Assembly (NCBI RefSeq): GCF_030412915.1
Contig: NZ_JAUHJR010000005.1
Coordinates: 124,001-188,000 of the forward strand
Direction: 5' to 3'
DNA length: 64,000 nt
Source of the DNA: Nocardioides abyssi
Lineage (GTDB): Bacteria; Actinomycetota; Actinomycetes; Propionibacteriales; Nocardioidaceae
Shown here: positions 52,107-61,057 of the stretch, one piece after another
Layout: every line of letters begins with the position of its first letter
Numbering within the stretch: position 1 is the first letter of the stretch
Program-made: the position numbers and the translations under genes
The notes under the pieces: model-generated
What the model was told of the DNA's origin: nothing
Seen by the model: the letters and a program-made list of their open reading frames with translations, nothing else
The model's database searches: none

Positions 52107-53612
52107 TCAGCCGGCGGCGTGGGTGAGCAGCTGGTCGACCGGTGCGTGGTCGTCGGTCAGCACCTCGGCGTCGCTGACCCAGCCGTCGAGGTCGGCGTCG
52201 GCGCGAGCCGTCCACCCCAGGCCGCGGTCGCCCAGCGACCGGGTGACGGCGGCGAGGTCGAGCGGCCGGTCGGACGCGACGACCACCAGGTTGCCGCCGT
52301 CGACCCGGCGGAACGCACCGGGCCGCGCGACGAGCGCCACGTGGTCGAACACCTCGCGCAGGGTGGCCACCTGCGCGCGGGCGAAGGCGAGCGGTCCGCG
52401 GTCGATGAGGTTGGCGGCGTACACGCCCTCGTCGCGGAGCACGCGTCGTACTTCCCCCACCGCCTCGCGGGTGGTCAGGTGCCACGGGACGCTGACGCCG
52501 CCGAACGCGTCGCCGACGACGAGGTCGCGGCTGTCGTCGGTCAGCCGGTCGAGCCCGAGCCGGCCGTCCTCGACGCGGACCTCCAGCCGCGGCCCGGTCT
52601 CGAGCCCGAGCAGGTCGCGGTCGACCGCCACGACGCCCGGGTCGATCTCGGAGACCAGGCTCGCGGTGCCGGGGCGCACCTCGGCGAGGTAGCGCGGGAG
52701 GGTGAGCCCGCCCCCGCCGAGGTGGTACGCCGCCAGCGGTTCACCCGCGGGGAACGACGCGTCCACGACGGACGCGATCGCCTGGACGTACTCGAACTCC
52801 AGGTGGGTGGGGTCGGCGAGGTCGACGTAGGAGTGGCGCAGGCCGTCGAGGACCAGCACCCGCCCGGAGGCCCGCTCGGGGTCGGTCTGGACCCGGGCGC
52901 AGTGGTAGCGGGTCTCCACGTCGCACCCGCCCGGGGCGACCACGGCGCCGAGCGCGCCGAGCCCGGTCCCGCCGACCACCAGCGCGAGCACCGGAGCCGC
53001 ACCGCGGGCGCCCTGCACCCGGACCCCGACCACCGCGGCGACCAGCACCAGCAGGGCCCCCAGCCCGACCAGGATGCCGCTGACCGGCACCGCCGAGACG
53101 AGCACGAAGCCGGTGAGCACCGTCCCGGCGATCGAGCCGGCCGTCGAGAGGCCCGAGAGCCGGCCGACCACCGCGCCGGTCTCGGCCAACGAGGTCAGCG
53201 CGAGCTTGGTCGCCATCGGCGTGACCGCCGACAGCAGCGCGCCGGGCACCCCGATCGTGACCGCGGCGGCGAGCAGCAGCACGGGCCCGCCCGCGGTCTC
53301 CGCCGCACCGCGGACGAGGAACGGTGTCGCCGCGACCACCACCCCGGAGACGCCGAGCAGCGGAGCGAGCGTGCGGCGCGGGTCGACGACGTCGGCCGCG
53401 CGGCCACCGCCCCACGAGCCCAGCGCGATGGCGGCGAGCGCGAGACCGATGACCAGCGTGTTGGTCTCGAGCGTCAGCCCGAGGTACGGCGCGAGCAGGC
53501 GCAGCGCGACCAGCTCGACGACGAGGACCGCGGCGGAGGCGCCGACGACGAGGGCGGCCAGCTCACGCGGACCGGGCCCCCGCCCTCTCCCCCGCCCTTG
53601 CTGCGCCGCCAT
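52107..53612 (-). CDS. Membrane protein with spermidine synthase-like methyltransferase-fold domain
   Basis: The 501-residue product joins an N-terminal membrane part of about seven helices (residues 17-235) to a C-terminal spermidine synthase-like domain: YHLGGGGLTLPRYL, LVSEIDPGVVAVDR and DLVVGDAFGGVSVPWHL, where the Asp of VGDAFG is at the catalytic position. Such fusions are annotated as fused MFS/spermidine synthase, but polyamine synthesis is unproven for them. ATG 53612 is preceded by GGAGGGGGA. It lies downstream of deoA on the same strand with a 35-base gap. Confidence 0.85.
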   Translation of the reverse strand: MAAQQGRGRGRGPGPRELAALVVGASAAVLVVELVALRLLAPYLGLTLETNTLVIGLALAAIALGSWGGGRAADVVDPRRTLAPLLGVSGVVVAATPFLVRGAAETAGGPVLLLAAAVTIGVPGALLSAVTPMATKLALTSLAETGAVVGRLSGLSTAGSIAGTVLTGFVLVSAVPVSGILVGLGALLVLVAAVVGVRVQGARGAAPVLALVVGGTGLGALGAVVAPGGCDVETRYHCARVQTDPERASGRVLVLDGLRHSYVDLADPTHLEFEYVQAIASVVDASFPAGEPLAAYHLGGGGLTLPRYLAEVRPGTASLVSEIDPGVVAVDRDLLGLETGPRLEVRVEDGRLGLDRLTDDSRDLVVGDAFGGVSVPWHLTTREAVGEVRRVLRDEGVYAANLIDRGPLAFARAQVATLREVFDHVALVARPGAFRRVDGGNLVVVASDRPLDLAAVTRSLGDRGLGWTARADADLDGWVSDAEVLTDDHAPVDQLLTHAAG

Positions 53613-53647
53613 CCGTCCCCCTCCGAGCCAGCAGCGGTCGGGCCGGC

Positions 53648-54934
53648 TCAGCCGATCCGGTCGATGACCAGCGGGTCGGGCGTGAAGTCCGTGCCCTCGG
53701 GCGCGACGTCGTACCCGCCCTCGAGCGAGGCGAGCGCCCGCTCGAAGCGGTGCTCGTCGTCGGTGAGCAGGGTGAAGAGCGGCTGGCCCTCGGTGACGGC
53801 GTCACCGGGGCGGGCGTGCCAGACGACGCCGGCGCCGGCCTGCACCGGGTCCTCCTTGCGGGCCCGGCCGGCGCCGAGGCGCCAGGCCGCGAGCCCGACC
53901 GACATCGCGTCGAGCCGGGTGAGCACGCCGGTGGACGGCGCGTTGACGACGTGCTGCTCGCGGGCGGTGGGGAGCTCGGCGTCGGGGTCGCCGTCCTGGG
54001 CGCGGATCATCGCCTTCCAGGCGTCCATCGCCGAGCCGTCGGCCAGCTTGTCGGCCGGGTCGACGTCGGTGATCCCGGCGCCGGCCAGCATCTCGCGGGC
54101 CAGGGCGAGGGTCAGCTCGACGACGTCGGCGGGCCCGCCGCCGGCGAGCACCTCGACGGACTCGGCGACCTCGATCGCGTTGCCGGCGGTGCGGCCGAGC
54201 GGGGTGGCCATGTCGGTCAGCAGCGCGGTGGTGCGGACGCCGGCGTCGGTGCCCAGCGCGACCATGGTCCCGGCGAGCTCGCGGGCGCGGTCGACGTCCT
54301 TCATGAACGCACCGGACCCGACCTTGACGTCGAGGACCAGCGCGCCGGTGCCCTCGGCGATCTTCTTGCTCATGATCGAGGAGGCGATCAGCGGGATCGC
54401 CTCCACGGTGCCGGTGACGTCGCGCAGCGCGTAGAGCTTCTTGTCCGCAGGGGCCAGGCCGTCGCCGGCCGCGCAGATGACCGCGCCGATCGACTCCAGC
54501 TGCTCCATCATCTCGTCGTTCGACAGGGCGGCGCGCCAGCCGGGGATGGCCTCGAGCTTGTCGAGCGTGCCGCCGGTGTGGCCGAGCCCGCGGCCGGAGA
54601 GCTGGGGCACGGCGACGCCGTGCGCGGCCACGAGGGGCGCGAGCGGGAGGGTGATCTTGTCGCCCACGCCGCCCGTCGAGTGCTTGTCGGCGGTCGGGCG
54701 GGAGAGCCCGGAGAAGTCCATCCGCTCCCCCGACGCGATCATCGCGGCGGTCCAGCGGGCGATCTCGCGCTGGTCCATGCCGTTGAGCAGGATCGCCATC
54801 GCCAGCGACGACATCTGCTCGTCGGCGACGTCGCCGCGGGTGTAGGCGGCGACCACCCAGTCGATCTGGGAGTCGGTCAGGGACTGGCGGTCCCGCTTGG
54901 CGGAGATGACCTCGACGGCGTCGTGCTCAGACAT
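53648..54934 (-). CDS. deoA: Thymidine phosphorylase (pyrimidine-nucleoside phosphorylase)
   Basis: The enzyme splits (deoxy)thymidine or (deoxy)uridine with phosphate to base and (deoxy)ribose-1-phosphate. The 428-residue product shows SGRGLGHTGGTLDKLEAIPG (phosphate and sugar binding), the KHSTGGVGDK loop, LDVKVGSGAFMKD and late DAVTEGQPLFTLLTDD. Family length is about 430. ATG 54934 is six bases after minus-strand TAGGGT, giving it its own promoter within the cdd-deoA unit. Confidence 0.95.
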   Translation of the reverse strand: MSEHDAVEVISAKRDRQSLTDSQIDWVVAAYTRGDVADEQMSSLAMAILLNGMDQREIARWTAAMIASGERMDFSGLSRPTADKHSTGGVGDKITLPLAPLVAAHGVAVPQLSGRGLGHTGGTLDKLEAIPGWRAALSNDEMMEQLESIGAVICAAGDGLAPADKKLYALRDVTGTVEAIPLIASSIMSKKIAEGTGALVLDVKVGSGAFMKDVDRARELAGTMVALGTDAGVRTTALLTDMATPLGRTAGNAIEVAESVEVLAGGGPADVVELTLALAREMLAGAGITDVDPADKLADGSAMDAWKAMIRAQDGDPDAELPTAREQHVVNAPSTGVLTRLDAMSVGLAAWRLGAGRARKEDPVQAGAGVVWHARPGDAVTEGQPLFTLLTDDEHRFERALASLEGGYDVAPEGTDFTPDPLVIDRIG

Positions 54935-54940
54935 GGCGCG

Positions 54941-54946
54941 ACCCTA
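54941..54946 (-). promoter_or_regulatory. Probable -10 box for deoA
   Basis: Minus-strand TAGGGT, six bases before ATG 54934. It lies between the 11-base repeat array and deoA. Confidence 0.5.
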
Positions 54947-55001
54947 CGACCGGCGTGGCCGCGGTGGTGAAACCCCGGCCGCGGGAGCCGGCGTCCCGAC
55001 C

Positions 55002-55045
55002 GGGCACGACCAGGGCACGACCAGGGCACGACCAGGGCACGACTA
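55002..55045 (-). repeat. Four tandem copies of an 11-base unit at the cdd stop
   Basis: GGGCACGACCA repeats at 55002, 55013, 55024 and 55035. The last copy has T for C (GGGCACGACTA), and that change creates the TAG stop of cdd on the minus strand. Confidence 0.8.
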
Positions 55046-55501
55046 GTGGACGACCTCGTCGAGGTCCTCGGGCCCGAAGGCGTCGGGCAGCACGGCGTCC
55101 ATGCCCTTGAGGCCGGAGACCGTCCACACCCGCAGCCGCCGGCCGCCGTGCTCGAAGAGCAGCTGGCGGCAGCGCCCGCACGGCATGATCACCGCGCCGT
55201 CGGCGTTCACGCACACGAAGTGGGTCAGCCGGCCGCCGCCGGTGACGACCAGCTGGGACACGAGGCCGCACTCGGCGCAGAGGGTGACGCCGTACCCCGC
55301 GTTCTCCACGTTGCAGCCGGTCACCACCCGTCCGTCGTCGACGAGCGCGGCGGCGCCCACGGGGTAGTGGGAGTACGGCGCGTAGGCCCGGCGCATCGCC
55401 TCGACGGCCGCCTCGCGCAGCCCCGTCCACAGCGCGACGTCCTCGCCCTCCGCGAGCTGGCCCTCGAGCTGGGCCTCGGACGCCTGGTCCTGGTCTGCCA
55501 T
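55043..55501 (-). CDS. cdd: Cytidine deaminase
   Basis: Cytidine deaminase turns (deoxy)cytidine into (deoxy)uridine, feeding DeoA. The 152-residue product has the zinc and catalytic motifs GCNVENAGYGVTLCAECG and PCGRCRQLL and the N-terminal AYAPYSHYPVGAAAL. Length is that of the small tetrameric enzymes with a slightly longer acidic N-terminus (QASEAQLEGQLAEGEDV). GGAGGACAG precedes ATG 55501. It is divergent from the nucleoside ABC importer and upstream of deoA. Confidence 0.95.
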   Translation of the reverse strand: MADQDQASEAQLEGQLAEGEDVALWTGLREAAVEAMRRAYAPYSHYPVGAAALVDDGRVVTGCNVENAGYGVTLCAECGLVSQLVVTGGGRLTHFVCVNADGAVIMPCGRCRQLLFEHGGRRLRVWTVSGLKGMDAVLPDAFGPEDLDEVVH

Positions 55502-55646
55502 CTGTCCTCCTTCGCCGGGGCACAGTGCACCACGGGGGTGGCAGCGTGCCCTACCGGGCCGCCGGCCACACGAGGGACCAGGTTCCAACTCGGTAACTGT
55601 TCGGGGACGACGATCCGATGCGCCCACGCGCGCCGGTCGCAGCGGT

Positions 55647-55652
55647 TACGGT
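55647..55652 (+). promoter_or_regulatory. Possible -10 box for the BMP-type ABC operon
   Basis: TACGGT lies 54 bases before the TTG start in the 204-base gap between cdd and the importer. No -35 was recognised. The stretch GGTAACTGTTC at about 55591 is less GC-rich and could hold a regulator site. Confidence 0.3.
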
Positions 55653-55705
55653 GCCGCGTGGCGCTCCCCGACCTGTGGCGGAGCGATGAGCTTCGGAGGA
55701 ACACG

Positions 55706-56800
55706 TTGAACAAGATGAGGAAGTCCGTGATCGGCGGCATCGCCGCCTTCGCGGCGTCGACCGTGCTGGTGGCCTGTGGTGACGCGCCGGACGACAACGA
55801 GGGCGGCAGCGGCAGCAGCGAGGCGAGCGACTTCCTCCCCTGCATCGTCTCCGACGCGGGTGGCTTCGACGACAAGTCGTTCAACCAGCTCTCGTTCGAG
55901 GGCGTCGAGAAGGCCGGCGAGGAGCTCGGTGTCGAGCCCAAGGCCGTCGAGTCCAACAGCGAGAACGACTACGGCCCCAACATGGAGAGCCTGGTCGCCG
56001 AGGGCTGCGACATCATCGTGTCGGTCGGCTTCGCGCTGTCCGCCTCGACCGTCGAGTCGGCCACCGCCAACCCCGAGCTGCACTACGCGCTCATCGACGA
56101 CGCCGCCGACAACGACTTCAACGGCGAGAAGGACGCGGAGAACGTCAAGCCGCTCCTCTACGACACCGCCCAGGCGGCGTTCCTGGCCGGCTACGCGGCC
56201 GCTGACTACTCCAAGACCGGCGTCGTCGGCACCTTCGGCGGCCAGCCGTTCCCGACCGTCACCATCTTCATGGACGGCTTCCGCCAGGGCGTGGAGTACT
56301 ACAACCAGGAGAAGGGCAAGGACGTCAAGGTCGTCGGCTGGGACGGCAAGAACGGCTCCTTCACCGGCGGCTTCGAGGCCAACGAGAAGGCGACCAACAC
56401 CGCCAAGCAGCTCCTCGACCAGGACGTCGACGTGATCCTCCCGGTCGGCGGCCCGATCTACCAGGGCGCGCTCACCGCGATCGCCGACTCCGGCCGCGAC
56501 GTCGCGATGGTCGGCGTCGACGCCGACCAGTTCGAGACCGACCCCGCCACGCAGGACGTCATCCTGACCTCGATCCAGAAGGGCATGGACATCTCGGCCT
56601 ACGAGACCGTCATGGCCGCGAGCGAGGGCAACTTCGACGCCGAGTCCTACGTGGGCACCCTCGAGAACGACGGCGTGAGCCTCGCGCCGTTCCACAACTT
56701 CGAGGACAAGGTCTCCGACACGCTCGCCGACGAGCTCGAGCAGGTCAAGGCCGGCATCATCGACGGCTCCATCGAGGTCACCAGCTACCTCAACCAGTGA
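55706..56800 (+). CDS. BMP family nucleoside-binding lipoprotein of an ABC importer
   Basis: This is the substrate receptor of the importer encoded downstream. Signal and lipobox are MRKSVIGGIAAFAASTVLVAC. A Gly/Ser/Asp-rich spacer leads to the binding domain (CIVSDAGGFDDKSFNQLSFEG, ILPVGGPIYQGALTAI), as in PnrA/BmpA purine-nucleoside receptors. GGAGGA stands five bases before TTG 55706, which is preferred over ATG 55715. The binding-site serine, aspartate and phenylalanine pattern DDKSFNQ supports nucleosides over other ligands. A strong hairpin follows the stop. Confidence 0.92.
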   Translation: MNKMRKSVIGGIAAFAASTVLVACGDAPDDNEGGSGSSEASDFLPCIVSDAGGFDDKSFNQLSFEGVEKAGEELGVEPKAVESNSENDYGPNMESLVAEGCDIIVSVGFALSASTVESATANPELHYALIDDAADNDFNGEKDAENVKPLLYDTAQAAFLAGYAAADYSKTGVVGTFGGQPFPTVTIFMDGFRQGVEYYNQEKGKDVKVVGWDGKNGSFTGGFEANEKATNTAKQLLDQDVDVILPVGGPIYQGALTAIADSGRDVAMVGVDADQFETDPATQDVILTSIQKGMDISAYETVMAASEGNFDAESYVGTLENDGVSLAPFHNFEDKVSDTLADELEQVKAGIIDGSIEVTSYLNQ

Positions 56801-56806
56801 CACCGC

Positions 56807-56845
56807 GCAGAGGGAGGTCGACCAGCACGGTCGGCCTCCCTCTGC
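56807..56845 (+). terminator. 17-bp hairpin between receptor and ATPase genes
   Basis: The arms 56807-56823 (GCAGAGGGAGGTCGACC) and 56829-56845 (GGTCGGCCTCCCTCTGC) pair over 17 bases with one T-G pair and loop AGCAC. It starts seven bases after the receptor stop. It probably terminates or protects most receptor transcripts, making the receptor more abundant than the rest of the importer. Confidence 0.75.
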
Positions 56846-56923
56846 CGTACCGTGCAGGACGCCGCTGCGCCGATCCGCGCGGCACCCTGCCGCCACCCAT
56901 CCCTGTGCCGCTAGGACGGACCC

Positions 56924-58438
56924 ATGCAACTCGAGCTGCGCGACGTGACGAAGCGCTTCGGCTCCCTGGTCGCCAACGACCGGATATCCCTGACCGTCGC
57001 CGGCGGTGAGATCCACTGCCTGCTCGGTGAGAACGGCGCCGGCAAGTCGACGCTGATGAACGTGCTCTACGGGCTCTACCGCGCCGACGAGGGCGAGATC
57101 GTCCTCGACGGCGAGCCGCTCCAGCTCGACGGGCCGGGCGACGCGATCGCCGCCGGCATCGGCATGGTGCACCAGCACTTCATGCTCGTCCCGGTCTTCA
57201 CCGTCGCCGAGAACGTCATGCTCGGCAACGAGGAGACCGGCGTGGCGGGCTCCCTCGACATCGACGCCGCCCGCGCGCGGGTGCGCGAGATCTCCGACCG
57301 CTTCGGCTTCCACGTCGACCCCGACGCCGTCGTGGGCGACCTGCCCGTCGGCGTCCAGCAGCGCGTCGAGATCATCAAGGTCCTCTCCCGCGAGGCCAAG
57401 GTCCTGGTCTTCGACGAGCCGACCGCCGTGCTGACCCCGCAGGAGACCGACGAGCTGATGGAGATCATGCGGCAGCTGCGTGCCAGCGGCACCGCGGTCG
57501 TCTTCATCACCCACAAGCTGCGCGAGGTCCGCGAGGTCGCCGACCGGATCACCGTCATCCGCCGCGGCCGCGTCGTCGGCGAGGCCGACCCGACGGCCAC
57601 CAACACCGAGCTCGCCGCCCTCATGGTCGGCCGCCCCGTCGAGCTGACCGTCCAGAAGGACGCGCCCACGCTCGGCGAGGAGGCGCTGGTCGTGCGCGAC
57701 CTGACCGTCGCCGACAGCACGGGCATGGTCCACGTCAACGGCATCAGCTTCGAGGTCCGCGCCGGCGAGGTGCTCGCCGTCGCGGGCGTCCAGGGCAACG
57801 GCCAGACCGAGCTGACCGAGGCCCTGCTGGGCCTCCAGGAGCACGTCAAGGGCTCGATCCGGCTCGACGGTCGCGAGCTGGTGGGCCGCAAGGTCCGCCA
57901 GGTGCTCGACGCCGGCGTCGGCTTCGTGCCCGAGGACCGCCAGGTCGACGGCCTGGTCGGGACCTTCAGCATCGCCGAGAACCTCATGCTCGACCGCAGC
58001 TTCGGGGCCCCCTTCGTCCGCGCCGGCTCGGTGCAGGTCGGACGCCTGGAGGAGTTCGCCCGCGAGAAGCTGCAGGAGTACGACGTCCGCGCGCCCGGCA
58101 TCCACACGCCGGCCGGCAACCTGTCCGGCGGCAACCAGCAGAAGGTGGTCGTCGCCCGCGAGCTCTCGCGCGACCTGCGCCTGCTCGTGGCCGCCCAGCC
58201 CACCCGTGGCGTGGACGTCGGCTCGATCGAGTTCATCCACCAGCAGATCATCGCCACCCGCGACTCCGGCGTCCCCGTGCTCGTCGTCTCGACGGAGCTC
58301 GACGAGGTCGTCGCGCTGGCCGACCGGATCATGGTCCTCTACCGGGGCCAGGTCGTCGGGATCGTGCCGGCCGACACCCCCCGTGAGGTGCTGGGCCTGA
58401 TGATGACCGGAGAACGACCCGCAGGAGCCGTCGCATGA
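56924..58438 (+). CDS. ABC importer ATP-binding protein (two fused NBDs, nucleoside type)
   Basis: The 504-residue protein contains two ATPase halves. The first is canonical: LLGENGAGKSTLMNVL (Walker A), VGVQQRVEIIKVL (signature) and VLVFDEPTAVL (Walker B). The second has a degenerate Walker A (VQGNGQTELTEAL, no lysine) but a good signature LSGGNQQKVVVARELS, and AAQPTRGVD lacks the catalytic Glu. This asymmetry is normal for RbsA/NupA-type proteins. It energises the permeases encoded next, with which it overlaps by four bases. Confidence 0.93.
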   Translation: MQLELRDVTKRFGSLVANDRISLTVAGGEIHCLLGENGAGKSTLMNVLYGLYRADEGEIVLDGEPLQLDGPGDAIAAGIGMVHQHFMLVPVFTVAENVMLGNEETGVAGSLDIDAARARVREISDRFGFHVDPDAVVGDLPVGVQQRVEIIKVLSREAKVLVFDEPTAVLTPQETDELMEIMRQLRASGTAVVFITHKLREVREVADRITVIRRGRVVGEADPTATNTELAALMVGRPVELTVQKDAPTLGEEALVVRDLTVADSTGMVHVNGISFEVRAGEVLAVAGVQGNGQTELTEALLGLQEHVKGSIRLDGRELVGRKVRQVLDAGVGFVPEDRQVDGLVGTFSIAENLMLDRSFGAPFVRAGSVQVGRLEEFAREKLQEYDVRAPGIHTPAGNLSGGNQQKVVVARELSRDLRLLVAAQPTRGVDVGSIEFIHQQIIATRDSGVPVLVVSTELDEVVALADRIMVLYRGQVVGIVPADTPREVLGLMMTGERPAGAVA

Positions 58439-59718
58439 CCCACCCCGAGGAGCCCTCCACCGGGGCGCACACCCAGGGGATCCCCGCCCCCTCGCCCGAG
58501 GCCACGACCGGCGTGACGACCACGCCCGGCAGTGACCCGGAGCGGCCCAGCGGCAACGGCCGGTGGTACGACGTCGCGCGGGCGATCACGACCGGCAACG
58601 CCCTGGTGGCGGTGCTGTCGATCTTCCTCGCCGTCGTCGTCGGCTCGATCCTGATCCTCGTCACCGACGACGCCGTCCGCGAGTCGGCCGGCTACCTCGG
58701 CTCGCGGCCCAGCGACTTCTTCCGCTCCTCGTGGGAGGCGATCTCCGGGGCCTACAGCGCGCTGTTCCGCGGCTCGGTCTACAACTCCCGCGGCGCCGAC
58801 TTCGCCGCGCAGATCCGGCCGCTGACCGAGACCCTCAAGTTCGCCGCCCCGCTCATCGCGGCCGGCCTGGGTGTCGGCCTGGCGTTCCGCACCGGCCTGT
58901 TCAACATCGGTGGCCGCGGCCAGATGCTGCTCGCGGGTGCCGCCGCCGGCTGGATCGGCATCAACGCCGACGGCCCGGCGATCATCCAGCTGCCGCTGGC
59001 GATCATCGTCGGCATGGCGGTCGGCGCACTGTGGGCCGGCCTGGCCGGCCTGCTGAAGGCCCGCACCGGCGCCCACGAGGTGATCGTCACGATCATGCTC
59101 AACTACGTGGCGTTCTACCTGGTGTTCTACGCCCTCTCGCGGCAGAGCCTGCTCCAGGCGCCGGGGTCGATCAACCCCAAGTCGCTGCCGATGGACGACA
59201 GCGCCACGATGCCCAAGCTGCTCGGCGAGCGCTTCAACCTGCACCTCGGCTTCGTGCTCGCGCTGGTCGCGGTCGCGGTCGTGTGGTGGCTGCTGAGCCG
59301 CTCGGCCCTCGGCTTCCGGTTCCGCGCGGTGGGCGTCAACCCGCACGCCGCGCGCACGGCCGGCATCGACGTCGGCCGGACCTACGTCGTCGCGATGCTC
59401 ATCGCCGGCGCCCTCGTCGGCCTCGCCGGCGTCAACCAGACCCTCGGCACGACCACCGCGGGCGTCACCACCGACCTCGACGCCGGCATCGGCTTCGACG
59501 CCATCACCGTGGCCCTGCTCGGCCGGTCCCACCCGCTGGGCATCCTCGGCGCGGGCCTGCTCTTCGGTGCCTTCAAGGCCGGCGGCTTCTCCATGCAGGC
59601 CTCCGAAGGCATCCCCGTGGACATCGTCCTGGTCATCCAGTCCCTCATCGTGCTGTTCATCGCCGCTCCCCCGCTGGTGCGTGCGATGTTCCGCCTGCCT
59701 GCCAAGGAGGCCGCGTGA
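58435..59718 (+). CDS. ABC importer permease 1 (nucleoside type)
   Basis: The 427-residue permease has a hydrophilic N-terminal tail of about 55 residues and 8-10 membrane segments. FRTGLFNIGGRGQMLLAG and GAHEVIVTIMLNYVAFYL are typical of the BMP-system permeases (NupP/YufP-like), with ALGFRFRAVGVNPHAARTAGID as the coupling region. The ATG at 58435 overlaps the ATPase stop, and the stop overlaps the second permease start (GTGA), so all three are translationally coupled. Confidence 0.92.
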   Translation: MTHPEEPSTGAHTQGIPAPSPEATTGVTTTPGSDPERPSGNGRWYDVARAITTGNALVAVLSIFLAVVVGSILILVTDDAVRESAGYLGSRPSDFFRSSWEAISGAYSALFRGSVYNSRGADFAAQIRPLTETLKFAAPLIAAGLGVGLAFRTGLFNIGGRGQMLLAGAAAGWIGINADGPAIIQLPLAIIVGMAVGALWAGLAGLLKARTGAHEVIVTIMLNYVAFYLVFYALSRQSLLQAPGSINPKSLPMDDSATMPKLLGERFNLHLGFVLALVAVAVVWWLLSRSALGFRFRAVGVNPHAARTAGIDVGRTYVVAMLIAGALVGLAGVNQTLGTTTAGVTTDLDAGIGFDAITVALLGRSHPLGILGAGLLFGAFKAGGFSMQASEGIPVDIVLVIQSLIVLFIAAPPLVRAMFRLPAKEAA

Positions 59719-61004
59719 CCACGTCCGCCCCCACCACCGGGCCGGCGCCCGTCACCGACACGCCGCCGGTCATCGCGGTCGTCAGCAAGAAGGCGCCGGT
59801 CATCCTGGCCGTGGTGACGGTCGCCCTCGCGGCCGCCGTCGCGCTCGGCTCGCAGAGCGGTGACACCAGCTTCCGGCTGGCCACCCGCAACGACTTCGTC
59901 GAGATCCCCGACATCACCGTCCCGGCGGTCGGCACCGCCTGGGTCGCGGTCGTGCTCATGGCGCTGTGCGCCGCCGAGTCCGTGCGCCGCTACCTGGCCC
60001 ACCGCGACACCCCGCTGTGGCTGGTCGCGGTCTTCAGCGTCATCGGCATGATCGGCTTCCTCGGCTGGGCCGCCGCCGGCGCCACCCTGCCGGTCGTCGG
60101 CCTGCTCGCCGGCGCGCTGGCGCTCGCCGTACCCCTCGTCTTCGGCGCCCTCGGCGGCGTCCTCGGTGAGCGCGTCGGCGTCGTCAACATCGCCATCGAC
60201 GGGCAGCTGCTCGCCGGTGCGTTCGCGGCGGCGCTCGTCGGCTCCGTCGCGGGCTCGGCCTGGGTCGGCGTGCTGGGCGCGGCCGCCGCCGGTGCGCTCG
60301 TCGCACTGATCCTCGGCGTCTTCGCGATCAGCTACTTCGTCGACCAGGTCATCGTCGGTGTCGTGCTCAACGTGCTGATCGTCGGCCTGACGAGCTTCAT
60401 GTTCAGCCAGGTGCTGGCCCCCAACGCCGCGGACCTCAACAGCCCGCCGCGCCTGGGCCCGGTCACGATCCCGGTGCTGGGCGACATCCCGGTCATCGGC
60501 CCGATCCTGTTCCGCCAGTCCGCGCTGGTCTACCTGCTCTACGTCGCGGTCGCCGTCGTGACCTGGGCGCTCTACCGCACCAAGTGGGGCCTGCGGGTCC
60601 GCGCGGTCGGCGAGCACCCCAAGGCCGCCGACACCGTCGGCATCGACGTCGTGCGCACCCGCTACCGCACCGTGCTCATCGCCGGCGCGATCGCCGGTGC
60701 GGGCGGTGCGTTCTACACGCTGGTCTCGGTCTCGCAGTTCAACCGCGAGATGACCGGCGGCGCGGGCTACATCGCGCTGGCGGCGGTCATCTTCGGCAAG
60801 TGGGACCCGATCCGCGCGACCCTGGCGGCGCTGCTGTTCGGCTTCGCCTCCAACCTGCAGGGCGTGCTCTCGGTCATCGGCTCGCCGGTGCCGAGCGAGT
60901 TCATGCTGATGCTGCCCTACGTCGTGACGGTCTTCGCCGTGGCCGGCCTGGTCGGCCAGTCGCGGGCGCCGGCCGCCTCGGGCGTGCCGTACCGCAAGGG
61001 CTAG
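59715..61004 (+). CDS. ABC importer permease 2 (nucleoside type)
   Basis: The 429-residue partner permease shows GERVGVVNIAIDGQLLAGAF, YFVDQVIVGVVLNVLIVGLT and KWGLRVRAVGEHPKAADTVGID, the same coupling pattern as permease 1. It has a unique extra N-terminal pair of helices (about 28-100). The GTG start at 59715 overlaps the previous stop by four bases. It closes the importer operon; an M20-type amidohydrolase gene converges on it. Confidence 0.92.
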   Translation: MTTSAPTTGPAPVTDTPPVIAVVSKKAPVILAVVTVALAAAVALGSQSGDTSFRLATRNDFVEIPDITVPAVGTAWVAVVLMALCAAESVRRYLAHRDTPLWLVAVFSVIGMIGFLGWAAAGATLPVVGLLAGALALAVPLVFGALGGVLGERVGVVNIAIDGQLLAGAFAAALVGSVAGSAWVGVLGAAAAGALVALILGVFAISYFVDQVIVGVVLNVLIVGLTSFMFSQVLAPNAADLNSPPRLGPVTIPVLGDIPVIGPILFRQSALVYLLYVAVAVVTWALYRTKWGLRVRAVGEHPKAADTVGIDVVRTRYRTVLIAGAIAGAGGAFYTLVSVSQFNREMTGGAGYIALAAVIFGKWDPIRATLAALLFGFASNLQGVLSVIGSPVPSEFMLMLPYVVTVFAVAGLVGQSRAPAASGVPYRKG

Positions 61005-61057
61005 CTAACCGCCCAGCTCCAGCACCACCTCGGCCGCGGCCGTCGCGGGCGCCCTCC

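Noticed and set aside
56801-56923. Small gene between receptor and ATPase genes
   Set aside because: The gap is taken by a 17-bp hairpin and a short leader; no frame with a start signal.
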